A DNA stretch of 64,000 nt from Camellia lanceoleosa. Its lineage: Eukaryota; Streptophyta; Magnoliopsida; Ericales; Theaceae. Numbering within the stretch: position 1 is the stretch's first letter; each line of letters starts with the position of its first letter. The stretch covers positions 60,576,649-60,640,648 of the forward strand of contig CM045758.1 in the NCBI GenBank assembly GCA_025200525.1. Reading direction: 5' to 3'. Position numbers and translations under genes: made by a program. Positions 43,570 through 56,148 of the stretch are shown here, piece after piece. Below the pieces are notes generated by a model. It did not search any database. It worked only from the letters and a program-made list of their open reading frames with translations, and was not told the DNA's origin.

Positions 43570-46500
43570 TGTAGACATCCTATTTTTGACCGTTCTCAAG
43601 ACTTGGATATACTTGTAGGTACATCCAATGACAAGTTCGATTGCTCGTCGAGTACTCGAATTTCATAGCGGAATGTCACAGGTTTGAGCTTTTCAAACCC
43701 TGTATCCTTTCTGCCCCATTTTTGGACCATGTGTTGGTCCTTTCAGCATGTTTATCATGGTGCACTGTCGGCCATGCATTTATCCCTGCTGACCATTGAT
43801 GAACCCTGCCGGCCATCAATGAGGCACTGCCGGCCACCACTGATGGCTGGCAGAACACCTTGTCTCAGCAAATTTTGTGCTAGATATTTTGAGCCAGCTG
43901 GTTTTCACTAAGCCCTCCTTCATACATGTATGGAGTGATGAAGCCCATTTCAAGCTTGTTTAACAAGCTTTGCATTGCATGCCTCTATATAAGGGAAGGC
44001 CCCTTCCCCTTTACAAAGGTTCAGCAACTTTAGAGACAATATATATATATATATATCTCTATATTTCTCACACTCTCTCTCTATATTGTGTTAGTTTGTG
44101 CCTTAAAGTGTAATTTCTCTTCATTTTTGCACTACAACACCTAGTAAAGCACCTTCACTTTGTTGTTGAGATTCTTGAGAGGTTTGTTTGGACTCAAAAA
44201 GCTAGTTTTAGCCCAGACTCGTGGTCCTTTTGCTGCTGTGCTTCAAGGGTGAGCATATTCCCTTTTAAAGCTTGTTTTTATACATTGGTTTGGCCATCCT
44301 TGGATATTGTTTTAGGCCTTGCTTTCAACTACAAAAAGCTCTGATTTTAAGTGTTTAAGATGGTTGTTTGAGGCCTCTTTGGTGTTGAGGGTGTTCTACC
44401 CTCTTGTGTGCCTTATTTGCTTAGGCTTGGAGTCATCTCTTAAAGCCTTTGAGTTCATCTTGGTTTAGCCTTTTAGCCACTGAAATCCAGTGGATTTTTA
44501 TTGGTAGAAATGTGGTTTTGAAGCCTCAAATGAGAGGGGGTGATCCCATCTCCTCTTGTCTTGTTTGTTTGTGTTTATTGGCCTATCAAATGTGCATGTA
44601 TTTCTATCCTCTTGAGGCTTAGTGTGAGCATGTTTTTGTGAGTTTTTAGGTCTGATATAACTCTGTTCATGGCTGGTTTGGTCACCTCATGTATGCTTTT
44701 TACACTTGTAATGTAAATTTGTCATTTAGCCTTGTGTGTTCAATGCCATGATCCATTATGCTAGCCTATTTTGGTTCTATCTCAGCATGTTTTTGGTGTT
44801 ATTTGGCAAGATACAACTCTTTTTTTGGTTGGTTAGAGCATCCCTCATTTGCTTCTTACACTTGTAGTGTAAACCTTGCTCACTAGCCTAGTATACTTGG
44901 TGTTTTGACCCATTATTCTAGCATGTTTTGGCTCCACTCCAGCAAGTTTTCACTCATGTTTTAACATGCCTTAGCTCTAGTTTGAGGCTTCTTGGTCGTA
45001 TGATGCTTGTTATGCATGCTTGTAGTGCAATAGCTTTGACTAGCTTTGAGTTTTGAGGTATCTTGCATGCTTGACTTGAGGTACTTGCATTTGTTGGCAT
45101 CATTTGGAATGATATTTCAAAGCATATAGTGTTGTTACACTTCCATGTTTTTCACTCTTTAAGTGCTCTTGAGAGTTGTACCTTTATGCCTTATTTGTGA
45201 GCCATTGCATGAGCCTCATTTTCTTGCCTTTCAAGCCATCATCTCAGTCCAATTTGGCTACTGTTTTGGCCTGCATAAGGTATGTTTGGGGCTGGATTGG
45301 CCATTTGAGCATTGTCTTGCATCCCTCTAGTGTAATACACTTCACTAGCTTTGACACTTAAGCCTTGCAACATGCATTACATGGGTTGTTTGCATGATTT
45401 TTAAGTCATTTAGCATGACATTTCAGTGCTGGAACATATTCCACTGTACTCCATGTTTCACTCTTTCAATGCCTTTGGAGAGTTGTGTCTTGTGCCTTAA
45501 TATTGGACTAACATGTATGTATGCTTGTCTAGTCCTTTGAGTCTCCATTTCAATATGTTTTGCCACTATTTTGGGTATGATGTAACTCTATTTTGAGCTG
45601 GTTTGGATGTTTGAGCATTGTGATGCATGCTTATAGTGTTATCCTCTTCCCTAGCATTGGTGTTCTTGGCCCCTTAACATGTTGTGCATGAGTGTTTGCA
45701 TGATAGAGTCTTGCATGCCATCTGAACATGTCAAGATTAGCATAACAGTTTTGCATGTCATGTTGTTTGTGTGCATTGCATTGTGTTCAACCCGGTGTTG
45801 TGTTTGAACACAAGGTGGATTAGCTCATTTCATACTTGAAGTGAGCCAATCTCCCTTGGTCTCCATTGCCTTTGATTTCTCACAATAAGGAGATGGTCTT
45901 GGTGTCTTGTTTGTCATGCATTTATTGAATTTGCACATATTGGATCTTTGGCCGTCATGCATCGAGATGCGTGATTAATGGTCTTGGATCCAATGATCCC
46001 CCCCCCCTCAATTGATGTTTTGAAGTGATATAGAGTGGCATAGTGCATACATACCCTTGGGAGACCCTTCATTTTCTCTATTTTGTGCTTTGCTGCAGCT
46101 TGGTGTCACAGCACACCGGTGGCCGGCACCCTCTTATTGTTGACCGGCAGTTCTTCATTTGTGGCCGGCAGTATACACTCTTGGTCGGCAGAGGGGTCGG
46201 CAGTAGTTCTTCATGGTCGGTAGGCCACTGGTGCACTCCTCAGCACTATTTTGGTAAGATCCAGCAGCTAGTTCTCAAGGACACCTTGCAGACAGAGCCT
46301 CAAGAGACCAACCGGAGAGCTTTCCGGGACGGGAATCGAGCATGCATCTGCAACTTCTTCAAGGCTAAGCTGAGGCAGCCTAGTTCACATACTTTAATGT
46401 TTAGCATGAATGTGTAATTTAATTAATTCATTTGTTAATTAGCTAAAGTTCTGTAATAATTAGCTTAGTATTTGCTAGTTATTCAATTTGGTTGTGTAAT

Positions 46501-47706
46501 AATTAGTCTAATTAGATTATTAGATTAGTTAAGTAGCTTAGCTTAGATTAGCTAGTTAGCTTATTATTCGGACCCTCCGTCGAGAGGGCAAATGTTGTAA
46601 TAAGCGTGCATGTGTGTGATGCATGTCTTCCAACCCCATTTCTTTCTCCCTTTTACTTACCTACTTTTGATGGTTAGTTTTAGGGCATATTTCAGTTAGC
46701 ATACCCTATGCTTGCATGCGTGCATCATTAATTTGTCTTGCATGCATCGGGCTCGGCGCATCATTCAAACTGCGTTGTATTTTAATTCCAAATTGAATAC
46801 ATGTTATCAAGTTGCATTCACGTTACATCTTAGAATAGCCAAGCCTATCTTAATTGCATTTTTGCATGTGTTGCATTAGGCATCTTGACATAGCTAGGAT
46901 CATGCATTGATTACTAACTAGCTTTTATTTTGGCTCGGAGTACTAGGTAAGCTTTTATGCTTTAGCATCCTTGCATGTGTGTAAGTGACTGCCATGATAG
47001 CATGCTTGCCATGAGGCTAACTTCTTAAGTGCTTAAATGCATGAATGCCTGTGGGTGGAGGTTTGATTGCCTAAATTGGAACAATTCATCAAAATGTGAG
47101 TTTTAAGCCCATTTGAAGTGGCAAAATCATGTTTTTCTAAGCCCACTTGAGGGTGGCAAATCCGCGTCTTAGCCTACTTGCAAGTAGCACTTTCAAACCA
47201 TTTTCAAAAACAAACATGAGTTGTTTTGTTCCAATCCGTGTGATTGAGTCTATACTTGTATGTTGTGCACATCACATAGTAATTCTGGATTAATAATCGG
47301 AAAAAGAACGCATGTGTTTTCAAAATAACATATCATTTTTAGTAGAGGCCGATCCTTTGATCGGGCGAGCAAGGGTGCTCATTTCATGACCTTTCCCCCT
47401 CATACCCAAGTTCCCAAGCCGAGGCAACTTTAGTGCTGATGGACACATGGCCTGAGGCACGAATCAGGGTTTTCTAAATTTCCCAAAAACAAAATATTTA
47501 GTTGGCAAAACAGTCTATGTTTGGCGCTTTTCGATTCAAAATTGATTTTTCAAAACCAATTGCCGGATTTGGACTCTTTGGTGATTTATTAGTCTTACAT
47601 TGCACTTTGTGAGATTAAATTCAGAACCGTGACAGGAGTCCAAACTGTAGTAGCTAGAATTACAATTCGCACCCTCGCGCGCGGAGCAGAGTTCAAGCGG
47701 TCTACA
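43570..47706 (+). repeat. Inner element 3' LTR (4137 bp)
   Basis: Aligns along its whole length with 23622-27750. It keeps the GGCCGGC clusters (43766-43854 and 46116-46232), the TATA box (43986-43992) and the AT microsatellite (about 44038-44054). Differences include loss of about 20 bases of one GGCCGGC unit near 43775, an added CCCTCCTTCATACATGTA near 43912-43932, a C-run at 46001-46008, and a small deletion near 47500 (where the 5' LTR reads GTGGCGACTCTGAAATC). It ends CGGTCTACA at 47706. Confidence 0.9.
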
Positions 47707-47711
47707 TCAAG
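47707..47711. repeat. Target-site duplication of inner element, right copy (TCAAG)
   Basis: Partner of TCGGG at 23617-23621. The two differences are both G to A. Confidence 0.55.
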
Positions 47712-49776
47712 TTACTATCCCCGAGAGTGATAGACTCAAACTCCTCAAACTGACTTGAATCTGACTCCTACTCAACAGACTCATTGGAATTAGACTCAAG
47801 CTCATCATCCGATTCAGAGCCTGCAAGAAAACCCTTTTCCAACTACTAAGTGAGGCCTGGCGCCCTCGACGCATCCAAAATGCAACTGGTGGAGTCCACA
47901 ACCGATTCCTCTCCGGTCATAGAAATAGTAGTGGTATCTCCCAAGTTCTCCATACTAGTCTCAGGATTTGTCAAGAGATCAATCAGTGCTGTCCTTACTC
48001 CAGCCTTACTGTTGTCTAAATTGTCCTCTTTACTCTGGCCGACTTTGATGCTTAGGTTAGCCCCCTCTTCATCACTATCTTGAAGTTGGTGGTCAAAGAA
48101 TATTTCAAAACCCGGGAAAAGATTCTTCATTAAAGAATCCACCCAAGGCTCAAGACAGCTGCAGAAAGGGAAATCCTCTCATTTTCTGATGAAGCACCCA
48201 TTCAACATTCCCCAGATTGGCTTGTGAGCCAACTCGTAGTGTTTCCCGGCTCACTTGGCCTTGGACCTTCCACTCATCTCTTCTCTCTTCCTTCTCCAGT
48301 CTTCTTTGGTGGGTACATAGCCTAACCCAAAAGTATGTGGATTGTGTGGCACATTAGCTAGCACCGTAACACCTTTTCTTCCACTCTTTCCAAGTCCCAT
48401 CTCAAGAATGTGCCACAATTTGTTCATGAAATAAATGGACTAAGCACTAACAAACATGCCTTTGTCCTCGGCTAAGATCATCTGTACCACTTGGACTTCT
48501 GCTAGAGTGAAACCCGAAAGAAACACATCGTCATCACCGTGATTGATTTCCAGCATATGTGTAAAAACCTCTAGCGGTGGATGAATAGATGAGTTCCTAA
48601 AAACAGTAGCAACTCCTCCGTCATAAGGATATTTCAGCATTTAATGCATGGTGGAGGACACAGCCTTCATGTAATGCAACCAGGGTCTTTCCAGAAGTAA
48701 GTTGAAGGTAGCCAGCACATCAAGCACATGAAACTCAATCTCATGCTCGGAAGGGCCCACTTGGATTTGTACTTTCATCGTCCCCATAACTTCTCTACTC
48801 GTATTGTCATACGCCCGAATCACCTAAGTTGTGGAAATGAAATCCGCTGGCTTCAGGCCTATTGCATAAGCTGTGCGAGAAAGACAAACATTAATAGCAG
48901 AGCCAGTGTCTACTAGAACCACTAGAACCCATTTTCCTATGCATTCAATAGAGATGTATAGTGGCTTATTGTGAGCTAATCCTTCTAGTGGTAGCTCCTT
49001 ATCAGAAAAGGTGAGCATAGGCTTGGTGCTGCCCAGTAGGATCAGGCTAATAAGCTGCTTTAGTGTAGTATCAATGGATAACTTGGCTTTATTTATTGCC
49101 AACAAAACTGCATGTCGGTGTACTTGTGAAGCCATGAGAAGTCCGCAAATGGGAATATCAACATGGATCTTTTTTAGTTGTTTGAGTACCAGCTTTTCTT
49201 CTAGTCTCTTGTCCTTCTCCTTCTCAATCTCCTTGTCCTTTCCCGAAGGTTCTGCTTGGTCCAAGTGTGGAGGCTTGAAATATCGTCCACTCTTGGCTAG
49301 GAGATCTATCTCTTCAACATACCAAGTCTCATCAAGGATATGATCTCCCATGTCTTCATCTGTGTAAGCAAAATGCAAATCGTTGTCTTCTCACCATTCA
49401 CCTTTACATTCAATTGCTGACAGTCTAGCTCTACTTGAATCACTCCCACAGGACAATTATCTCCCTCAAGGTGGCAAGGTTTTGTAGCCTTCTGACTTTC
49501 TTTAATCCGCTCCTATTCAAACTACCTTAGCAGTGTTTCTAGCTTAACACTATCAATTGTATCAAAACCCAATTCTGGGGTTTGTTTTTCAATACCACTG
49601 CTCTCTGACACTTTGTTTTTCTTTTTGGCTTCTATGGTTGCCACAGCTGCCATAATCTTCTTTTCCTCAGATTTATCTCTTGTTTCCTCTTCTTTGTCTA
49701 ATTCATCACTCAGCCACCCCCGATTATCAGCCTACAGGCTTAGATCAAACCAACCAATCTGCATATTGCCCTGGTC
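47712..49776 (-). pseudogene. pro: Outer protease region
   Basis: Read leftward: DETWYVEEIDLLAKSGRYF, GLLMASQVHRHAVLL, the intact aspartic protease motif VVLVDTGSAINVCLSRT (about 48920-48890), VIRAYDNTSREVMGTM, HVLDVLATFNLLLERPW, then the acidic EESVVDSTSCILDASRAP and Glu/Ser-rich tail ending GDSN at the insertion point. Stops include TGA at 49393-49391 and TAGs after DFISTT, SSTMH and FVSA. It parallels the inner protease. The catalytic DTG is kept here but not in the inner copy. Confidence 0.8.
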
Positions 49777-51435
49777 CTATTCTTCAAAGAATTGGAGGTT
49801 ATCCAAATATTCCTCGAGATCTGCAAGATTGTCCAGTCCTTGGCTTGGGCCGTCTTCTCTGACCACATTGACACCAACTGAACTCGGCAATACTACATTC
49901 GGCTTCGATTGAGAAATAGGAACAATGTATGGACTCGGGTCATATTCCCCCTTAGATATTTTCCCAGGAATTTCTAGCGACAAACTGGCACTTCTTTGCA
50001 AGGTAAAAACCTCCTCTTCTTTGGGTGTTGTCACCACATGTTTATGAGGCTCGGATTATGGATTGGATGTGTTCATCATGTGCAAGTCTGTACCATCAGG
50101 GATGAACAACATCGGCTTTTGTAGATGGGAGAGGGTAATATAGACGCTCGTGTCATAGAAAAAAGGTAGTGTATGGATGAGATTGGTGCATGGTGAGGGT
50201 GGTACCTAGTTATGGTTGGGCAGTGGATTGGTTACAATGTTTGGTCTTTGGGATGAAGCTATAACTTTGTTGTTGATGAGATCTTGGATCTCATGATGTG
50301 GGCGGTAGCACTTATCTATTTCATGGCCATTTTGTTGATGGAAGGCACAGTACTTGGTGGGAGAGGGTCTGGAAGTGGTCGAGGGTCCAGGGGTTTCAGA
50401 TGTCCCTTTTTCATTAACACCTGCATGGCTCGAGATAAAGTCATGTAAAGCTAATTGAATGTCCTTTGGTTTCGGGTAGGATTGGAAGTTTGTGGGCTCA
50501 TATTGGCAAAGGGGTCGGAGATTTTGGTAGTCGTGACAACGCTCATCTTTGAAGGTCTCGCAGTGATGCTACCCCCGGTAGCATTAAAACTGCGAGTAAA
50601 AGGCCTCTTGGCCAACTTTTGGTCATCTACGATGATACCCTGTTTCATAGCGTCTTTAATTTGAACTCCTATTTCATGAAGCTCTTTAAAGGTAAACAAT
50701 GGAAGAATTATCATTTTCTAAAGCAGCTTGCTGTGAAGATTTTGGACAACCATCCGGATTTGGTCCTTTTCTGAGGATCCGGTGGTCATCATCGATGCCT
50801 TGGCCCTTTATCTAGTCACAAACTCTGAGAAGCCCTCTTTTGATTCCTGACGTGTCGCCTCGAGATCACAAGTTGTGAGCTCGATTTGTATGTCATAGGA
50901 ATATTAGGCAATGAAAGATTCGGCCAACTCCTCCTAGCTCTGTTTCACAGAGTCCTCTAATTTAGCATACCAGATAGAAACTATACCAGATATGGTTTGG
51001 CCAAATAGAGATAGCTTTTGAAGTCTAGTCAGACCCATCAATCACAGAATATTAGAAAAAAAGGTGCAGATGCACCGTTGGATCTCCAGAGCCATCGAAA
51101 TGGTCAATATGCGACATCTTGAATCGCTCCAGCAAAGTAACAGTAGACTCTGTATATCTATCCTCAATATCCAGAATAAAGTTAACCCCCTGTGCCTTCT
51201 TGAACAATTTCTCAAGTTTGTTGACTTTGACCAAGGTTGGGTCAAACTCTAACTCAAAAGATGTCTCAGTCTGGTAAACTCGAGCTCTAGACATCTGAAT
51301 TGGAACTGGATCTGCCTGGATAGGAAAAGCTGGAACACTCTCGACTGGTGGATCCTGAACTGCAGCATTATTGGCAGTGGTACCAGGCATAGAAGTAGCC
51401 ACGTTAGGTATATGCGAAGCAGAAGCCACAGCTGG

Positions 51436-51470
<35 letters not shown>

Positions 51471-51588
51471 GCTGTTGCAACCTATTTATGACCTCGACTT
51501 GATAGGCCATGTCATGCTGGAGCGAGTCGACTAATTGCTGAAAACAAATCAGTAATTCCTCCAGGTTTGATGAGGGATATTGTGCCAT
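49777..51588 (-). pseudogene. gag: Outer gag
   Basis: The start gives MAQYPSSNLEELLICFQQLV. A 14-residue Gln run comes next, then KVNKLEKLFKKAQG and HIDHFDGSGDPTVHLHLF. The gag core (WYAKLEDSVKQS ... TRQESKEGFSEFVTR) has several TAG/TAA stops at 50750-51050. The part KRPFTRSFNATGGS and a Cys/His knuckle region near 50340-50270 follow. The frame ends LQFFEE then TAG at 49779-49777, the same place as the inner gag end. Confidence 0.75.
51430..51480 (-). repeat. CAA microsatellite encoding a Gln run in outer gag
   Basis: About 14 CAA/CAG triplets on the minus strand (GTT repeats on the plus strand). The inner gag has only a short QQQQQPQQ at the same place, so the run expanded or shrank since the two subfamilies parted. 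Confidence 0.8.
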
Positions 51589-52475
51589 TATGGGAGTAGA
51601 TGATTGTGCTTGAGGTGGACTGAGTAAAGGTGACCTACGGGGTGATTATTGAAACAACTAAACTGGTAAACTCTGTCTGGCCTTTCTTTACCTTGCAACT
51701 GGTGACAGTGAGGCAAACACTGGCGACAGTAAGACAAACACTAGTTGTCCCCGAATAAGATCTCCAACCTTACACAGTCTTCCGACACAGGTCCAGAGTA
51801 CTTGGAGATATCAGAACTTTCTGAAGTTATGGTTTTAGGACTACCTAGCAAAAGAAATAAAGAAAAGAAAAAAAAAATCAGAAATTGGACAGCACCTCAG
51901 CACAAATTTCATCAGAACATATTTGATCAGAACTGTAAGACTGTACTCCCCACTAAATTCTGCCCCACAAACTGATATTAACTGAACCACTGATATGAAG
52001 CACCCCTTGTACAGTTTCACTGCAGAGAATATACTAAGTAAAGAGAGCCAAAACACCCCTATGAGGGGATAGGGTTACCCTGTTCTAGCTTTGGCATGAA
52101 CTAGAGGTTCACTACTTTAAGCAAGTAGTTTCACAATATCCTGCTTACAAGTGAACATCATGTTCTATGTTGGAATAGTCACTAAAGCTTTACCTCAACA
52201 AAGTTACCTAATATACCTTTCAGACCTAACACTAAAAAGTGAAAGGAGGATCAAACGGTACAACGGCAACCCAGAACCAAGGGTTGTGTTCCCAACTTGA
52301 CATTGCCTACGTCCAACCAGCCTTTTGGCAAGCTTTTGACAAGCCTCCGGCAAGTCATCCAGGATATCAGATGGTAAACCCAATGACTTAAGAGCACCAT
52401 GCAAATGCAAGGCAAAGAATCATATATCTATAAATAAAATGTCACATCATGAAGTTCAAGTTATGTTCTCTAGAT
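51589..52475 (-). other. Outer element leader between PBS and gag
   Basis: No conserved protein was recognised. A CCCCT-ATG-AGGGG hairpin (52056-52068) lies in a block matching the inner leader (TAGGGGTGTTTTGGCTCTC on the minus strand). The rest is AT-rich and diverged. Confidence 0.5.
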
Positions 52476-52493
52476 TCCCCAGCAGAGTCGCCA
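52476..52493 (-). other. Primer binding site of outer element
   Basis: On the minus strand TGGCGACTCTGCTGGGGA lies five bases after the LTR end (52499), identical to the inner PBS. It fixes the orientation of the outer element. Confidence 0.75.
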
Positions 52494-53361
52494 GAAACTG
52501 TAGCTGGTTTTTCACACTCCTCGGAGGGGTTTAGTCTTCTCGGATGCAATAGCCCTATAGTTCAGACTCCCATGGTTCTGAATCTGGTTCTAGAAATGCA
52601 ATGTGAAATAGAAAAATAAATAAGAGTCCAAATCCAACAAATCTTAGAAAATCCATTAATCATCAAAGATTCTAAAGATGGACTGTATTGCCAGATTTCA
52701 AAGTCGCCTTCTAAATATTTTTGAAAAATTTAGGAAACACGTGACTCGTGCCAAAGGCCACTTGTCCATCATAATCAAAGTGTCTCAGCTTGGAAACTTA
52801 GGTATGAGAGGGGAAGGTCATGAATTGAGCACCCCACTCATACGATCAAAGATCGGCCTCTACTAATCATGATATGATTTGTATGTACATTATATACTCT
52901 TGTTTCGATTATTAATATACTAAACATTGCTATGTGAAGCAAACAAGTATAGACCACGTCACTTACTTTGGAATGCTTTGATTTCATGTTTGTTTGAAAA
53001 AAGTTTTGAATATGTGCTACTTAAAGGAAAAGTAAGCTCATATATATACTAATCATAGTCATTCCAACTTAAGTGAAATAGCTTTTATCCACAGGTATTA
53101 CGTGCTTTATGGTAATATGCTTGACATGGCAACATAAACACATATGTAGTATGCTAAAGAAAAAATGCTCACCTAGTATTCAACTGAGGCAAGCCAAAGA
53201 GAAGAATATGGTTAGAAAAATGCATGATCCTATATGCAAAATGGCTAATGCAACACATACAAAATGCAACTATTAAATTTGGCTACTAATGTGATATGTG
53301 AAGCAACTCAAAGCATGAGATAGCTCACATAATCAAGTAGGAAATCGTAAGAGCATTATAC

Positions 53362-53366
53362 ATGAT
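53362..53366. repeat. Target-site duplication of solo LTR, left copy (ATGAT)
   Basis: The right copy at 57857-57861 reads ATAAT. The uninterrupted outer LTR at 13901-13913 reads ATATGATGAGCCG, which confirms the empty site. Confidence 0.65.
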
Positions 53367-53545
53367 TGTAGACACCCTCATTTGTTACCGCCCCTAAGAG
53401 TTAGGCGACTCAAGTCGATCACTCGATGATGAAAAGATATGCTGTACAACCACTCAAGTTCTTCAACAAAAGGCTTTTGTTTTTTAGTTTCTAATTCCAA
53501 CCTTACACCCCATTTTGACCAAAATTATTTTAGACCTTATAAGCA

Positions 53546-53747
53546 CTTGGCTGGCCAGCCGGCCAGATGTCCCGAGAGGTAGATTTTTACAGCCAAGTGT
53601 CCCCACTAATGGCCAGCCAGCTAGAAGAAGTGGATGGTTGGCCCCTTAGTGGCCAGCCGGCCAATTGTGCCAGTAGAACAGATATTTTGCTGCCAACTAT
53701 GCCAACTATCACCATAGGTGTATGCACTGCACCAGCTATCTATATAC
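53546..53747 (+). promoter_or_regulatory. Candidate promoter of solo LTR: GGCCGGC cluster plus TATA box
   Basis: CTGGCCAGCCGGCCAG, ATGGCCAGCCAGC and GTGGCCAGCCGGCCA occur at 53546-53668. TCTATATACAAA (TATA at 53741-53747) follows after about 73 bases. Confidence 0.5.
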
Positions 53748-56148
53748 AAATATTTCTGAATGAGGCACCTATGTTTCTATGTATAGATGACCACTCCTCT
53801 TGAAATTAGGTTAGAAAAAATCCCAAAAGCTCCAATACTTGCATAGCACTCTCTCTCTCTCTCTCTCTACACTTCCTAAACAAAAAATTTAGCTCTTCTT
53901 GTTGAAGTTTTGAGCTCAACTCTTAGCCCTTAAGAGTGAGATCTTGTTAGTTTGTGAACAAAGGAGTTACCTCTCTTCAAGAGGTATAACTTCTAGCATC
54001 TCTACACTACTTCTTCTTTCTTTTTTCTTGCTATTTTTATACTATTTTTGGACTATTTTTATAGGCTGAAACTTGTGGCTTAAAGCTATCAAAGGTAGAG
54101 GGATTAATCACCCTTCTTTGAACCTTGTTCTCTAAGCTTTTGCCCTTATGTTTCCCATTTCTTTCTCAACTTTTTTCCAGCTTTTTACCACTGGTTTTTA
54201 GAGTTTTCAGAGACTAAAAATGTGGTTTTGAAGTCTCAAAAGTTAAGGGGTTAGCCACCCCTTCTTAAGCTTGTTTACTAGCCTCATTTCTCCATTAATT
54301 TAGCTTGATTTTCTAGCATTTTCAACTCAATTCCAGCACTGTTTTAGCTATTTTTAGGGTTGTTTTTAGGTTGTTTATTTGATTTATACTTTGTATAGCA
54401 TGCCTGCAGCATAGTTGTTCTCATAGGTTTGGTGGTTTAAGTCTTAGCCACCAACCTATTTGAGTTTATAGCATTTATTTTATGCTTTTCATATTTTTGT
54501 TCACCTTTAATCACCTCTGCAACCTCTCTCCTTTCTTGGCTTTTTATTTCTCTGAGAGTTGTTTCAACCGAGTGTTGTTTAAGATTGAGAAAGAGACCCT
54601 TCAATGCTAAATGGTTTAATCTCTTCGGAGGTTCATTACCATGGCATTACTTCTCTCTCATGCCCAAAACAACTTCTTGTTTGACACTTCTCTCTATTTA
54701 GTGGACTTAATGCTCATTTTTGGACTAAAATAACTAATTAATGGCAAGGTAATTAAAAGAGGCAACAAAACTTAGACTAAAATAGAACGCGATAATAAAA
54801 TTAAGTTTGGGGTTCAATCAGACGTTAATTGAACCCATTGCGTCTAGAGTCATTTCATACTTTTAATGATGAAAATAGTTCAAGATTCAATGTCAACCAC
54901 CTCCGTTGATCAATTCCGTGATAGAGATGAGGTTTGTGGGTCTTTCATTGTCATTTATTAAGCTTTTGTCCTTTGATTCATAAACCATCACACAATGAGT
55001 TTGTGTCGATTGGTGGTTTGTGAATCATGCGTACCCCTTCTTTGATCTATTTAATGATAAAGAGAGGCAGAGTGGACAAACATCTCCTGAAAATACTCTA
55101 TTTCTGCTCTATTCATTTTCTGTTACAGCGGGGAGAACCCAAAACTAGTGGCCAGCCGGCCACCTCTTTCCAACCAGACAGTGTCATTTTTCTTGCAAAA
55201 TAGAGCAGAGGCTGAGGCAACAACAGTTCACTATTCTAACTGCACAACAGAACCATTTTGGCAGCAGAACAGAGGCATTTTCGGGTAGAAATCCGCAATC
55301 ATGCATGAGTCATTTCTCAATTCTCAGGGCCCATTTAATAGTATTTGTTGTACCTAAAGTAGTGGACTTGTATTATAACTAATTAGTTAGTTTAATTTTA
55401 ATTTGTATTAATTAGTTAGAATAGCTAGTTAATTTTGTGTTGTACTTACTTAATTAGCTGGAGTAGTTAATTAATTTGTGGCGTTGTAATAATTAGCTAG
55501 TATAGTTAATTCATTTTGATTGTGTAATAGTTAGTTAATTTAGCTTAATTAGCTAGGACATTTATTTGGACCCTCCAATGCGAGGGCAAAAATGTGATAA
55601 TGTGTATATCTTCCAACCCCCATTTCTTTCTCTCTTTTATTTACTTATGATGGATAGAACTGAGCATTATGTTTTAATTAGCATTTTCCATGTACAAAGT
55701 ATCGATTTGTCTTGCACGCATAAGTTTCGGTTCATCATTCTAATGGCTTTGTCATTTATTACTTCCTTAAATATGTGCGTCATTGCATGCTATCAAAGTG
55801 ATTTACATGACATATCAGACAACTGAACCTATTAGTTACATTTTTGCATATTTTGCATTAGTCATTTTGCATCATTAGGGTCACGCATTTTTCCTAATTA
55901 TTTTATTCCTTTTGGCTTGCCTTGGAGAACTAGGTGAGCATTTTTTGCTTTAGTATATAGCATGCGTGTAATTGTTGCCATGTTAAGCATAATTACCATA
56001 AAGCTAAGTGCTTAAATGATATTTCTATTGAATGTCTGTGGATGAAGGCTAATTGCTCAAATTGGGATAATTTGATGAATGTACATATAAGATCACTTTT
56101 TCAAGTGGTACATATGCAAAACACCTTTCAAACAAACATAAAATCAAA

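Larger units (their letters stand above)
23622..47706 (+). mobile_element. INNER giant Tat-type Ty3/gypsy retrotransposon (24.1 kb), complete structure
   Basis: Both LTRs start TGTAGACA and end GGTCTACA. After the 5' LTR (23622-27750) come the PBS (27756-27773), a leader, gag, protease, RT, RNase H, archaeal RNase H and integrase (to 36135). Antisense genes B (38078-36784) and A (41851-38823), a hairpin-rich spacer, the PPT and the 3' LTR (43570-47706) follow. Length, long LTRs and dual RNase H fit Ogre/Retand-like members of the Tat lineage. Sense genes carry stops and at least three frameshifts, so it is not autonomous today. It sits inside a sibling element of opposite orientation. Confidence 0.9.
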
